In this document: one piece after another, positions 1 through 7,945 of the stretch
How the letters are laid out: each line of letters begins with the position of its first letter
Position numbering within the stretch: position 1 is the first letter of the stretch
NCBI GenBank assembly: GCA_945862265.1
Contig: CAMAXP010000041.1
Span: 1 to 43,269, forward strand
From: Bordetella parapertussis
Lineage (GTDB): Bacteria > Pseudomonadota > Gammaproteobacteria > Burkholderiales > SG8-39
Direction of reading: 5' to 3'
Length of the DNA stretch: 43,269 bases
Notes under the pieces: generated by a model
Seen by the model: only the letters and a program-made list of their open reading frames with translations
Told to the model about the DNA's origin: nothing
The model's database searches: none
Made by a program: the position numbers and the translations under genes

Positions 1-1683
1 ACTGCCGTCGTGAATACCAATGTGATGACGGGATCTGCGATGTCGGTCTCGTCGAGTCCACATAGCGGCTTTGTGGTGGTCAATGGTTTCAAGATTCCAC
101 TCTCCACGTTATCCAATAATGCGCAGGGTTCACGAGCCGCAGTGGTGGCGGCCATTAACGCCCCCAAAGCGTTCGAGTCCACCGGTGTGGTTGCAATTGA
201 TTCCGGTAACGACGCCGCTGGCGTGATCCTTCAAGCAAAAGACGGCCGTAATATTCAAGTCGTATTCCAGCGTGATGCTGGTTCTGCCGACGATGCGGCC
301 TTTGCCGCTGTCACAGGCTTAAAACAGGGCGTGCAAACCGGCGGCTATTCGCTGTCTGCTTCGGGCCAGAAGCCCATCACGATCGTCACCAAGCCTGGCG
401 GTGATATTGCGCGTAGCGGTTTGCAGGAGGGGGTTTTTAAGGCAGATACTTCTGTGGCTGCGACTCTGGCGCGTGAGAGCAAGGTGAGTTCGGCAGTGGG
501 TTATGTCGCCCCAGGGCTGAAGTCAGGTGATCTGCTGATCAATGGCTTCGAGATGCCGCCGTCTACTGCGCAGGTTGCACCCAGTGCGTCGAATTATCGC
601 TATTTGGATGAGTCGAGTGCGGTTGCCATTGCCGCCGCGATTAATACGCAGTCTGAGCAGACCCAGGTCATCGCGACTCCGACACCGGCTTCGGTGCGTG
701 GTGAGTTCTCCGCGATATCAACCAAGAATTGGTCGGGTGATCTTTATATCAGTGGTCTAAAAATTGAAAATGTTGACCTGACTAATTCCGCCTCCATTAT
801 TTCCGCCATCAATACCAATTTTCTCGTCACCGGGGTTAAAGCCCTGGAGAATCCCGACGGCAATGGGATTGAATTGCAAAGCGATGGCCGGAGTTTTTCG
901 GTGCAATACGGTGCGGTGATGAATGCAACTGGTGGGGCCGCGTCTGCGCCCTCCGGTATGGGCAAGGAAGCGTATTTTGGTTTGTCGGGCTCTAATGCCA
1001 CACTTTATGCCACTACCAACAACGTAGAAAATATGAACTATGGTGGCGTCAGTTTGGCCACGACTGTTTCAATCGAAACTCAAGCGGTGATGATGCCGGT
1101 TCCCGGAGAGAAGGCACCCAAGGTCTTGCCAGCGCAAATTATCGTCAGTGCCGGTGTGAATGGTTTTAGCGGTAGCTCAAACTTTACGGCACTTGGCTTT
1201 GCTGAGGGCGTTTACGGTGGGGAGTCCGGTCTGGACGCGACCTCACCGCGTGTCGGTCGATTGTCGTTCCAGATTGGTGCGAGCGCCGGGCAGACGATCC
1301 ATATTGATCTTGGAGATTTTGGTTCCAAGGGACCGATCACGGGGGCGATTACCGCTGACGTCGATGATCCGAACCATCCGGTCAATATCTCAACCTCGGC
1401 GGCTGCGAAAAATGTGTTGAGTATTCTTGACGGGGCCATGGACAGTGTGAATGCCACGCGTGCATCGATGGGCGCGATCATGAACCGCATGCAGCAGGTG
1501 ATTACCAACCTGTCGAACGTCGGCACCAATGCGTCGGCGTCACGCAGCCAGATCGAGGATGCCGACTACGCGAAAGCATCGTCGGACATGGCGCGTGCGC
1601 AGATCATTTCGCAGGCGGCCACCGCGGTGCTGGCCCAGGCCAACACCAGTCAGCAAACCGTGCTGAAATTGCTGCAAGGTTAA
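1..1683 (+). CDS. fliC: Flagellin, 5'-truncated by the window edge
   Basis: This is the main filament protein of the flagellum, exported by the flagellar type III system. The reading frame is open to base 1, so the conserved N-terminal D0/D1 region lies outside the window; the GTG at 10 is probably internal. The visible part has at least three related modules of the flagellin IN type, recognisable by GFVVVNGFKIPLS, GDLLINGFEMPPS and GDLYISGLKIENVD, each followed by an alanine-rich AIN stretch. The last about 100 residues are the conserved C-terminal helix region (SQIEDADYAKASSDMA, ending in LLKLLQG-like residues), which polymerises in the filament core. The large middle region is the surface-exposed variable part. 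It lies upstream of the sigma-54 activator and the fliE-J genes. The family assignment is secure; the name fliC rather than flaA is a convention. Confidence 0.9.
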   Translation, partial: TAVVNTNVMTGSAMSVSSSPHSGFVVVNGFKIPLSTLSNNAQGSRAAVVAAINAPKAFESTGVVAIDSGNDAAGVILQAKDGRNIQVVFQRDAGSADDAAFAAVTGLKQGVQTGGYSLSASGQKPITIVTKPGGDIARSGLQEGVFKADTSVAATLARESKVSSAVGYVAPGLKSGDLLINGFEMPPSTAQVAPSASNYRYLDESSAVAIAAAINTQSEQTQVIATPTPASVRGEFSAISTKNWSGDLYISGLKIENVDLTNSASIISAINTNFLVTGVKALENPDGNGIELQSDGRSFSVQYGAVMNATGGAASAPSGMGKEAYFGLSGSNATLYATTNNVENMNYGGVSLATTVSIETQAVMMPVPGEKAPKVLPAQIIVSAGVNGFSGSSNFTALGFAEGVYGGESGLDATSPRVGRLSFQIGASAGQTIHIDLGDFGSKGPITGAITADVDDPNHPVNISTSAAAKNVLSILDGAMDSVNATRASMGAIMNRMQQVITNLSNVGTNASASRSQIEDADYAKASSDMARAQIISQAATAVLAQANTSQQTVLKLLQG

Positions 1684-1686
1684 AAC

Positions 1687-1703
1687 GCCCGATTTGATCG
1701 GGC
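1687..1703 (+). terminator. Stem-loop just after the flagellin gene
   Basis: A perfect 7-bp hairpin, GCCCGAT-TTG-ATCGGGC, begins 3 nt after the flagellin stop. No T-run follows, so it may stabilise the 3' end of the mRNA or act with Rho rather than be a classical intrinsic terminator. Confidence 0.4.
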
Positions 1704-1790
1704 CGGGATCTGCGGCGGAGCCTGTGCGTGTACGCCCCGAAAAATAGACCTGTCGGCAAGGCAGTGTCGAAGCCGGGTCCCGTTGAGGCA

Positions 1791-1970
1791 ATGCCGAATT
1801 GCCGCAATTGCCGGCACTTCGGTATCAGCTGGCGTCCGCAAACCCCCTATCTTTGCCGTTTGATGGGCTTTAGCAGCGTTACCCTGCCCTCGGTGGCAGT
1901 GCTGCGCGCGGACGGCCGCCCTTGTCGCGGATTCAGTCCCAAGCCACCCAATTTACCCAGCGCTGAATGA
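1791..1970 (+). CDS. Small conserved Cys-containing protein (59 aa)
   Basis: The ATG at 1791 has a GAGG Shine-Dalgarno about 5 nt upstream and gives 59 residues. The sequence begins MPNCRNCRHFGISWRPQTP and continues with PYLCRLMGF, LPSVAVLRADGRPC and GFSPKP. The pattern CxxCxHF-x-W-xP-x-CrxxGF-x-LPS-x-GxxCxxF is that of a widespread small bacterial family, sometimes loosely annotated in databases as uracil-DNA glycosylase but far too short to be one. Four to five cysteines suggest metal binding; this is inferred, and the function is not known. It sits between flagellin and the flagellar regulator, on the same strand, and is followed by a hairpin with a T-run. Confidence 0.7.
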   Translation: MPNCRNCRHFGISWRPQTPYLCRLMGFSSVTLPSVAVLRADGRPCRGFSPKPPNLPSAE

Positions 1971-1972
1971 TG

Positions 1973-2012
1973 CCGCCCCCCTTTAACCTTGGGGGTGGTA
2001 TGGGCGTTTTTT
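1973..2012 (+). terminator. Probable intrinsic terminator after the 59-aa gene
   Basis: Stem CCGCCCCC (1973-1980) pairs with GGGGGTGG (1991-1998) with one G-T pair. Eight nucleotides later comes a run of six T (2007-2012). It lies 2 nt after the stop of the small Cys gene and would separate the flagellin unit from the regulator. Confidence 0.6.
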
Positions 2013-2082
2013 ACGCGCGAGCCCGGTTTTCCAGGGTGTCAAAAAATGTAAGCCGGCGCGCAGACCGGTGCCGTATCGAATA

Positions 2083-2111
2083 TTGACAGTAATCATTAAG
2101 TATTTGATTAT
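2083..2111 (+). promoter_or_regulatory. Possible sigma-70 promoter upstream of the flagellar activator
   Basis: TTGACA (2083-2088, perfect -35) is followed after 17 nt by GATTAT (2106-2111, 4 of 6 to the -10 consensus). The spacer also carries an inverted TAATCA/TGATTA pair (2090-2095 and 2105-2110). It lies just upstream of the sigma-54 site, so the gene may have two promoters. Confidence 0.4.
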
Positions 2112-2127
2112 TAATATTTAAAAGTAT

Positions 2128-2143
2128 TGGCACGGGGATTGCT
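2128..2143 (+). promoter_or_regulatory. Sigma-54 (RpoN) promoter, -24/-12
   Basis: TGGCACG-GGGA-TTGCT matches the RpoN consensus TGGCACG-N4-TTGCW in every position. The GG (2129-2130) and GC (2141-2142) have the required 10-nt spacing. Transcription should start near 2154, about 37 nt before the ATG of the downstream activator gene. The RpoN target fits a class II flagellar operon. Confidence 0.85.
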
Positions 2144-2190
2144 TTTCAGTTATTCGTCAGCACCATAATCTTGAATTACTGGACATCAAA

Positions 2191-3579
2191 ATGCCTGCGG
2201 CCTGTGAAGTGTTGTGGTTAGACCCGGTCGAGAAGCTCGACAACGCGGTGCGTGCACGTCTCGGCGAGGCCGGGTTAAGCGTGGTGGTGGTCAACACGCT
2301 GGACGAACTCAACGCGATGCTGCGACACGTGCATATGGTGGTCGTGCGCTTATTCGAAGACGACGACCTGCTTGCCAGGGTGCGTGGTTTGATTGCTGAC
2401 AACATGCTGGATCTGCCGGTGGTCTGCCGGACGGATCGTGGCGCGCTTGAGCTGGCGGTCGCTGCCATGCGTAACGGTGCCAAGCACGTGCTGGCCGCGG
2501 ATGACTTTGATGTGGGCAACTGGACCCACGTGCAGTCGTTGATGGTGCCAGTCAGGGTGCAGCCACAAACGTTTGTTTTTGCCGATCCGGTGAGCCAGAA
2601 GCTGCTGGTGCTGGCGCAACGGGTGGCGCAGGCCGAAGTCACCACCTTGCTGACCGGCCCGACCGGCGCGGGTAAAGAGGTGCTCGCCCGTATCCTGCAT
2701 GAATCGTCACCCCGCCGCACCGGTCCGTTTGTCGGGTTGAATTGCGCAGCCTTGCCGGAGAGCATGATTGAAGACATGCTGTTCGGGCATGAGAAGGGCG
2801 CCTTTACCGGGGCCTTGAAAAATTATTCAGGGGTATTCGAGCAAGCGGCCGGCGGCACGCTGTTTCTTGACGAGATTGGTGAAATGCCCATCCGTCTGCA
2901 GGCCAAACTGTTGCGCGTGCTGCAGGAGCGGCAGCTGACGCGCCTGGGTGCACAGACGCAGGTCAATGTGGATGTTCGCCTGGTGGCTGCCACCAACCGC
3001 GACCTGAAGGCGGCGATTGAGTCGCGTGATTTTCGGGAAGACCTGTATTTCCGTATCAGCACGTTTCGTTTGCGCCTGCCCTGTCTGGCCGAGCGCCCGC
3101 TCGATATCATGCCGCTGGCGCAGTTGATGCTCGATACACATGGCGCTGAGCGCCGGCCGTGGACGATTGCCGCGGACGCTGAGGCGCTGCTGCGTACCTA
3201 CGCATGGCCGGGCAATGTGCGTGAATTGTCCAACGTGATGCAGCGTGCGCTGGTCTTGAGCCACTCGTCTTTGATTACCGCAGCGCATTTGAGCTTTGAT
3301 GAATTCTGTGTTCTGGATAACAGCAGCGCTGAAAACAGAGCGCCATCGCCTGCGCCCGTTGCGCAGATGCCTGCGGCAGCCGCCGTCGACGTCCGGGGCG
3401 CCAATCTTGATTCAGCCGTTCGGGTTAGTGAGCACCGGGCGATTGTCGCCGCACTGCGGGCTGCGCCCAGCCGCAATGAGGCCGCACGTGTCCTGGGTAT
3501 TAGCCCTCGTACCCTTCGCTACAAGTTAGCTCAACTCAAAGGCCATGGATTTACGCTTGCCATGGCAGAAACGGCCTAA
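2191..3579 (+). CDS. Sigma-54-dependent flagellar activator (FleR/FlrC-like) with degenerate receiver
   Basis: This is a bacterial enhancer-binding protein of 462 aa, likely the activator of class III flagellar promoters. Residues 1-115 align with a response-regulator receiver by pattern (AVAAMRNGAKHVL resembles the end of FleR receivers). The phospho-acceptor Asp position carries Arg53 (VVVRLFEDD), and the conserved Lys is replaced by Ala near residues 102-103. Residues about 130-370 form the AAA+ domain, with Walker A GPTGAGKE (about 154), an intact sigma-54 contact loop GAFTGA (203-208), Walker [11 protein letters not shown] and the WPGNVREL motif. The C-terminus has a Fis-type helix-turn-helix (RNEAARVLGISPRTLRYKL). 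The gene is transcribed from a sigma-54 site and lies 3 nt before fliE, where FleR/FlrC normally sits, but no FleS/FlrB kinase gene is present here. Confidence 0.88.
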   Translation: MPAACEVLWLDPVEKLDNAVRARLGEAGLSVVVVNTLDELNAMLRHVHMVVVRLFEDDDLLARVRGLIADNMLDLPVVCRTDRGALELAVAAMRNGAKHVLAADDFDVGNWTHVQSLMVPVRVQPQTFVFADPVSQKLLVLAQRVAQAEVTTLLTGPTGAGKEVLARILHESSPRRTGPFVGLNCAALPESMIEDMLFGHEKGAFTGALKNYSGVFEQAAGGTLFLDEIGEMPIRLQAKLLRVLQERQLTRLGAQTQVNVDVRLVAATNRDLKAAIESRDFREDLYFRISTFRLRLPCLAERPLDIMPLAQLMLDTHGAERRPWTIAADAEALLRTYAWPGNVRELSNVMQRALVLSHSSLITAAHLSFDEFCVLDNSSAENRAPSPAPVAQMPAAAAVDVRGANLDSAVRVSEHRAIVAALRAAPSRNEAARVLGISPRTLRYKLAQLKGHGFTLAMAETA

Positions 3580-3582
3580 AAA

Positions 3583-3918
3583 ATGATCGATAAAGTCAGT
3601 TCTTCCGCGGTCCAGTCGATGCTTTCCCAGATTCGCGCCTATGAAGCCCGTGCCAAGAATCAGCCTGAATTGCTGGGGCCGGGTAGCGGGGTAGAAAAAA
3701 CCTCTTTTAGTGAATTAATCAAGGGCGCGGTCAGTTCGGTCAACGACTTGCAGCGGAAGTCGACGGAAATGACTGCCGCCTATGAAAGTGGCGATGACGT
3801 GCCGTTGACGGAGGTGGTTTTGTCGATGCAAAAGTCTTCGATCGCATTTGAGGCGACCTTGCAGATACGCAACAAGGTCATCAAGGCGTACGAAGATATC
3901 AAGAACATGCCGGTTTAA
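3583..3918 (+). CDS. fliE: Flagellar hook-basal body protein FliE
   Basis: FliE is the small adaptor between the MS ring (FliF) and the rod, and an early substrate of flagellar export. The product has 111 aa, close to the usual length. It shows the typical conserved C-terminal part with SFSELIKGAVSSVNDLQRKS, PLTEVVLSMQKSSIAFEATL and RNKVIKAYEDIKNMPV. It starts 3 nt after the activator stop and is followed 20 nt later by fliF, so it is the first structural gene of the fliE-J operon. Confidence 0.95.
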   Translation: MIDKVSSSAVQSMLSQIRAYEARAKNQPELLGPGSGVEKTSFSELIKGAVSSVNDLQRKSTEMTAAYESGDDVPLTEVVLSMQKSSIAFEATLQIRNKVIKAYEDIKNMPV

Positions 3919-3938
3919 TCATAAGCGAGTCAGCGTAA

Positions 3939-5846
3939 ATGGCAATCAGCACAGCAGGCGCAGTATCCGTGCCGAGCGGACAAAATTCCGCTGGGGCAGG
4001 CGCGCTCCCCGGTGGTGCCTTGGTCGGCAATGCGGGGCGCGGCGGTATGTTGGTCGGACAGCCAACGACGACCTTCAGCATTAGTGCCGGGCTGCAGGAT
4101 ATGTTTCAGCAACCCGCCATGCGAAAGGTGTTACCGGTATTGATGATCCTGATGTTCCTGGCCGCGCTTGGCGGCATTTACGCCTGGGTGCAGGAGTCCC
4201 CGTACCGGCCGATTTTTCCGGGCATGGTGGAGAGCGACCAGCAGGCTGCTTTCGAAAGCCTCAAGACGGCCAATTTCAACCCGCGCCTTGATCCCACCAC
4301 CGGCAGTTTGACGGTGCCGCTGACGCGTTTTCATGAGGCCCGCATCCTGCTCTCTTCGCAGGGGCTGCCGCGCAACCAGAGCCGCGGAATACTCGATACG
4401 CTCAAGGATCAAACGGCGATGACCACCAGCCAGTTCATGGAGCAGGCTCGTTACACCGCCGCTATTGAGCAGGAGTTGGCCAAAAGCATCAACCAGATCG
4501 GCACGATACAAAACGTTCGCGTGCATTTGGCGCAGACCAAGCAGAGTGCTTTCATGCGTGATCGGGTGGCGGCCAAAGCATCGGTGGTGGTCACGCCATT
4601 TGGTGGACGGATGATTTCCCCCGGCCAGGTCCAGGCGATCGCGCATCTGGTGGCTTCCAGTGTGTCCTATCTTTCGCCGGAAGATGTCTCAGTGGTGGAC
4701 AACAATGGAACGTTGCTAAACAAGTCGTCGAGTGACAAGGCCATGGGTCTAACCTCGGTGCAGCTGCAGATCAAGCAGAACTCGGAAGAAAATTACCGTA
4801 ACCGGATCTTGCAGTTGCTGGAGCCCATCGTGGGCCCGGGCAACGTGCGTGCCCAGGTCGATCTGTCCATGAATTTCTCGGAGGTCGAGGTCACCACTGA
4901 GGATTTTGATACCAGCAAGCAAGGACCGAAGACCCGTTCGGAGCAATTGTCTGAAGAGCGCTCGAATAAAAGCGATGCTGGCGGGGTGCCCGGTGCGTTG
5001 ACGAATACACCGCCGGCGCAGGCAGAGGCCAAAAAGGAAAATTCAGCCACCACCGAGGAAAAAGGCAAGGATGCCACCGCGTCTACCCAGACCAAAACGA
5101 CGCGTAACTACGAGATGGACAAGGTGGTGCGTCACGTTAAATCGCCGATGGGCGGCGTGGAACGGGTGACGGTTGCCGTGGTGATCAAGGAGCGTGAGTC
5201 GCCCAAAGCAAAGGACGCGGTGAAGGGTGCGCCGCCGGCTAAGGATGCGGCACCCGCACAGCCCGAACAGCAGCCGTATTCCCCTGAGGAATTGGCGCGC
5301 CTTACTGCGGTGATCAAGGGCGCGGTGGGCTTCAAGGAAGATCGCGGTGACATGGTCAATATTGTGCCGGCGAAGTTCGAAGCCGTCGCGCAGGTCGTAA
5401 TGGAGCCTTCGGCATGGTATGAGAACGACATGGCGGCGAATATCGTCAGGGTCGGGCTCGGTGCGCTGATACTCATCATAGTGCTCATGGTGGTGGTGAA
5501 GCCGATGGTGAAATCTTTTCTGGAGGTACCGGCGGCGGGTGCTCTCGCACTGGCCGGGTCGGCTGGTGCTGGAGCAGGCGGTGAGTTGGTGGCGCCTGAC
5601 GGTGCGGGCTCGGGTAAGACGGGCCAAGATGATATGGTGATGGCCGACGGGGAGTCCATGGAGCAATTCCGTGATCGTTTGAAGAAATCGGCGGCACCGA
5701 AAAAGTCATCGATATCGGCTGATATGTTAGATACGGCGAATACGTATGATGACAAGGTTGCTTTGATCAGGATGCTGGTCGCCGAGGATTCCGGGCGCGT
5801 TGCTAACGTTCTAAAGAGCATGATTCGCTCCGAAGGCGCGGCGTAA
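3939..5846 (+). CDS. fliF: Flagellar MS-ring protein FliF
   Basis: FliF forms the membrane-embedded MS ring that houses the export gate and carries the FliG rotor. The product has 635 aa, somewhat long because of a Gly/Ala-rich N-terminal extension of about 50 residues. The first membrane segment lies at about 64-83 (VLPVLMILMFLAALGGIYAW). The periplasmic YscJ/FliF ring domains follow (SQGLPRNQSRGILDTLKD and ALVARYTAAIEQELAKSI-type motifs). A charged, low-complexity insertion lies at about 340-390, the second membrane segment at about 497-517, and a cytoplasmic C-terminal tail binds FliG. It is co-directional with fliE and fliG. Confidence 0.96.
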   Translation: MAISTAGAVSVPSGQNSAGAGALPGGALVGNAGRGGMLVGQPTTTFSISAGLQDMFQQPAMRKVLPVLMILMFLAALGGIYAWVQESPYRPIFPGMVESDQQAAFESLKTANFNPRLDPTTGSLTVPLTRFHEARILLSSQGLPRNQSRGILDTLKDQTAMTTSQFMEQARYTAAIEQELAKSINQIGTIQNVRVHLAQTKQSAFMRDRVAAKASVVVTPFGGRMISPGQVQAIAHLVASSVSYLSPEDVSVVDNNGTLLNKSSSDKAMGLTSVQLQIKQNSEENYRNRILQLLEPIVGPGNVRAQVDLSMNFSEVEVTTEDFDTSKQGPKTRSEQLSEERSNKSDAGGVPGALTNTPPAQAEAKKENSATTEEKGKDATASTQTKTTRNYEMDKVVRHVKSPMGGVERVTVAVVIKERESPKAKDAVKGAPPAKDAAPAQPEQQPYSPEELARLTAVIKGAVGFKEDRGDMVNIVPAKFEAVAQVVMEPSAWYENDMAANIVRVGLGALILIIVLMVVVKPMVKSFLEVPAAGALALAGSAGAGAGGELVAPDGAGSGKTGQDDMVMADGESMEQFRDRLKKSAAPKKSSISADMLDTANTYDDKVALIRMLVAEDSGRVANVLKSMIRSEGAA

Positions 5847-5982
5847 CCGCAACGTAATTAGCCGGTCTTAACAGAGCGCAGAATGAAGTGCGGGCCGTTT
5901 CAGAGTCGATGTAATGCAACACTGCCAAACACATGGCTTAGTGTCATGAAAAAAATGCTGAGAGCGTCAATGGGTAACCGAA

Positions 5983-7080
5983 ATGGCTGAGAGTAAATCA
6001 AAAGGTGCCGCAGGGGCCGGCCAGGACGGTGCCCTTGCAGGGGCCGCTGACGACGGGCAGGGAAGCGAGAAACTGCGCCTGGAGATGCAGCGGCTGACCC
6101 ATATTCAGCGCGCTGCCGTATTGATGCTGCTGCTGGGAGAGCAGGAAGCGGCAAAGATCATCAGTTATCTTGATCCCAAGGAGGTGCAGCCGCTCGGTGC
6201 CGCCATGGTGTCGGTGGCCGATCTTTCACAGGAAGCGATCAGTTCCGTCCTCGATCAGTTTATTTCGACCATCAAAAAGCAGACCAACCTCGGTCTGGGT
6301 GTGGCCGATTATGTGGAAACCGTGTTCAAACGGGCGTTGGGCGATGACAAGGCGGCATCGGTCTTGGGGCGGATCCTGCCCGGTAATTCGAGTAAAGGTC
6401 TGGAAATTCTGCGCTGGATGGATGCCCGCTCGATTTCCGACATGATTCGCGGCGAACACCCGCAGATAGTGGCGATCATCTTATCCGTGCTGGATCCCGA
6501 CGTCGCAGCAGACGTCTTGACTTTCCTGCCGCTCGACGCGCGTCCGGAAATCGTTTCGCGTGTGGCGACCCTTGATACGGTTCCGCCCTCGGCGATGCTC
6601 GAGCTTGAAAACATCATGAAAAAGCAGTTTTCATCCAACTCGACCAGCGGCTCGTCGAGTTTGGGTGGGGTAAAGACCGCCGCCAAGATACTCAACTTCA
6701 CAAAAACCTCGCCCCTCGCCGGGATCATGAGCAGCGTGACCAAGGACGACCCCGATCTGGCGCAGAAAATCCAGGACAACATGTTTACGTTCGACAACCT
6801 GGTTACCTGCGATAACCGCAGTATCCAGGTGATCATGCGGGCGGTTGAACCCGATCTGTTGATGGTTGGGTTGAAGGGTGCAGATGAAGGCGTCAAAAAC
6901 AAATTTTTCGGCAATATGTCGACGCGTGCGCGCTCTATGTTCGTCGATGATATGGAGGCGAAGGGGCCGATGCGCCTGGCCGATGTGGAAGAAGCCCAAA
7001 AGCAGATCATGCGTATTGCCAGAAAGCTGGCGGATACCGGAGACATAGTGCTGGCAGGCGGTGGTGATGACTTCGTTTAA
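5983..7080 (+). CDS. fliG: Flagellar rotor/switch protein FliG
   Basis: FliG is the rotor protein that couples ion flow through the stator to rotation and takes part in direction switching with FliM and FliN. The product has 365 aa against about 330 usually; the extra length is a Gly/Ala-rich N-terminus of about 30 residues. The middle domain has the EHPQIVA motif (EHPQ surface for FliM). The C-terminal torque helix keeps its charged residues (RARSMFVDDMEAKGPMRL, equivalent to Arg281, Asp288, Asp289 and Arg297 of the enterobacterial protein). A 136-nt gap separates it from fliF, longer than elsewhere in the operon; I see no clear promoter in it. It overlaps fliH. Confidence 0.96.
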   Translation: MAESKSKGAAGAGQDGALAGAADDGQGSEKLRLEMQRLTHIQRAAVLMLLLGEQEAAKIISYLDPKEVQPLGAAMVSVADLSQEAISSVLDQFISTIKKQTNLGLGVADYVETVFKRALGDDKAASVLGRILPGNSSKGLEILRWMDARSISDMIRGEHPQIVAIILSVLDPDVAADVLTFLPLDARPEIVSRVATLDTVPPSAMLELENIMKKQFSSNSTSGSSSLGGVKTAAKILNFTKTSPLAGIMSSVTKDDPDLAQKIQDNMFTFDNLVTCDNRSIQVIMRAVEPDLLMVGLKGADEGVKNKFFGNMSTRARSMFVDDMEAKGPMRLADVEEAQKQIMRIARKLADTGDIVLAGGGDDFV

Positions 7081-7903
7081 ACCCCTGTGGGCTACGCCGG
7101 CGGCGGCGCCGCGTGGAGGCGCCTCCTCAGGCGCGAAAAAGAGTGCAGCCGGAGCCGGCGGGAATTTCAATCCGCTGTGGCTGGATTTGCCTTCAGCGCG
7201 GGATTTTCTTGTCGATAATCAGGTGGTGACCGCCATCGTAGAGGGGGTGCCGGGTGCGTCCAACGCTTCGCCAAAGGACGCAGGCGCGGCAACTTTGCCG
7301 TCTACCGCCGATGGGGATGACGCGGTGTTGCAGGGGGGGGATAGTGCCGCTGGAGCGACGGCAGGCGCTGGGCCCGAGGAGAGTGGGTCCATTAGTGCCA
7401 CACAGATCATTACCCGTGAGGAACATGGGCGCCTGCTGGCGCTTGAGCGACAGGCCGGGGTGGAGGCGGGCAAGGTTGAGGGCCTGGCGCAGGCGAAAAA
7501 AAATCTGGAGAGCGAAACAAAGAAGATCGAGGACTTCCTGTTGTCGGTGGAAGCAGCCTTTGGTGAGAAATCACGTTTTCTCGATCCCCTAAAAAAGCTG
7601 GCTGTGCACATTGCGAAGGAAATCGTGCGCGGCGAATTGCAGGCCTCGGGTGCCGCCATCAACCGCCTGGTTGAGCACTGCGTTGCCAGCGGGGGCGCTG
7701 AAAAACCGGTGGCCATTCACGTGAATGCCCAGGACCTCGAGTGGTTGAAGGCCGTTGGGGATGTTCAGGATGGGGTGCCTGAACTGAAGGCTGACGACAG
7801 GCTTGCCCGCGGCAGCGTCAAAGTGATGATGAATGATGGCTGGATCGAGGATCTTATCGAGCGCCGTTTCGAGGATGTCGAAACGTCTTTGCATCTCAAC
7901 TGA
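7067..7903 (+). CDS. fliH: Flagellar export ATPase regulator FliH
   Basis: FliH is the peripheral stalk and negative regulator of the export ATPase FliI, and it tethers FliI to the C ring. The ATG at 7067 is preferred; in-frame GTG codons at 7061 and 7064 are alternatives. Either way the gene overlaps the end of fliG. The N-terminus carries two copies of an aromatic F-x-PLW motif (FKPLW at residues 4-8 and FNPLW about 30 residues later), like the Trp-containing FliN-binding motif of known FliH. A variable Ala/Gly-rich region is followed by a charged helical part and the conserved C-terminal FliH/YscL domain ending in GSVKVMMNDGWIEDLIERR. Confidence 0.92.
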   Translation: MTSFKPLWATPAAAPRGGASSGAKKSAAGAGGNFNPLWLDLPSARDFLVDNQVVTAIVEGVPGASNASPKDAGAATLPSTADGDDAVLQGGDSAAGATAGAGPEESGSISATQIITREEHGRLLALERQAGVEAGKVEGLAQAKKNLESETKKIEDFLLSVEAAFGEKSRFLDPLKKLAVHIAKEIVRGELQASGAAINRLVEHCVASGGAEKPVAIHVNAQDLEWLKAVGDVQDGVPELKADDRLARGSVKVMMNDGWIEDLIERRFEDVETSLHLN

Positions 7904-7945
7904 CGTTCCGCGGCTGAATTTATTTTAAGGTTGTGAACAAGCAAG

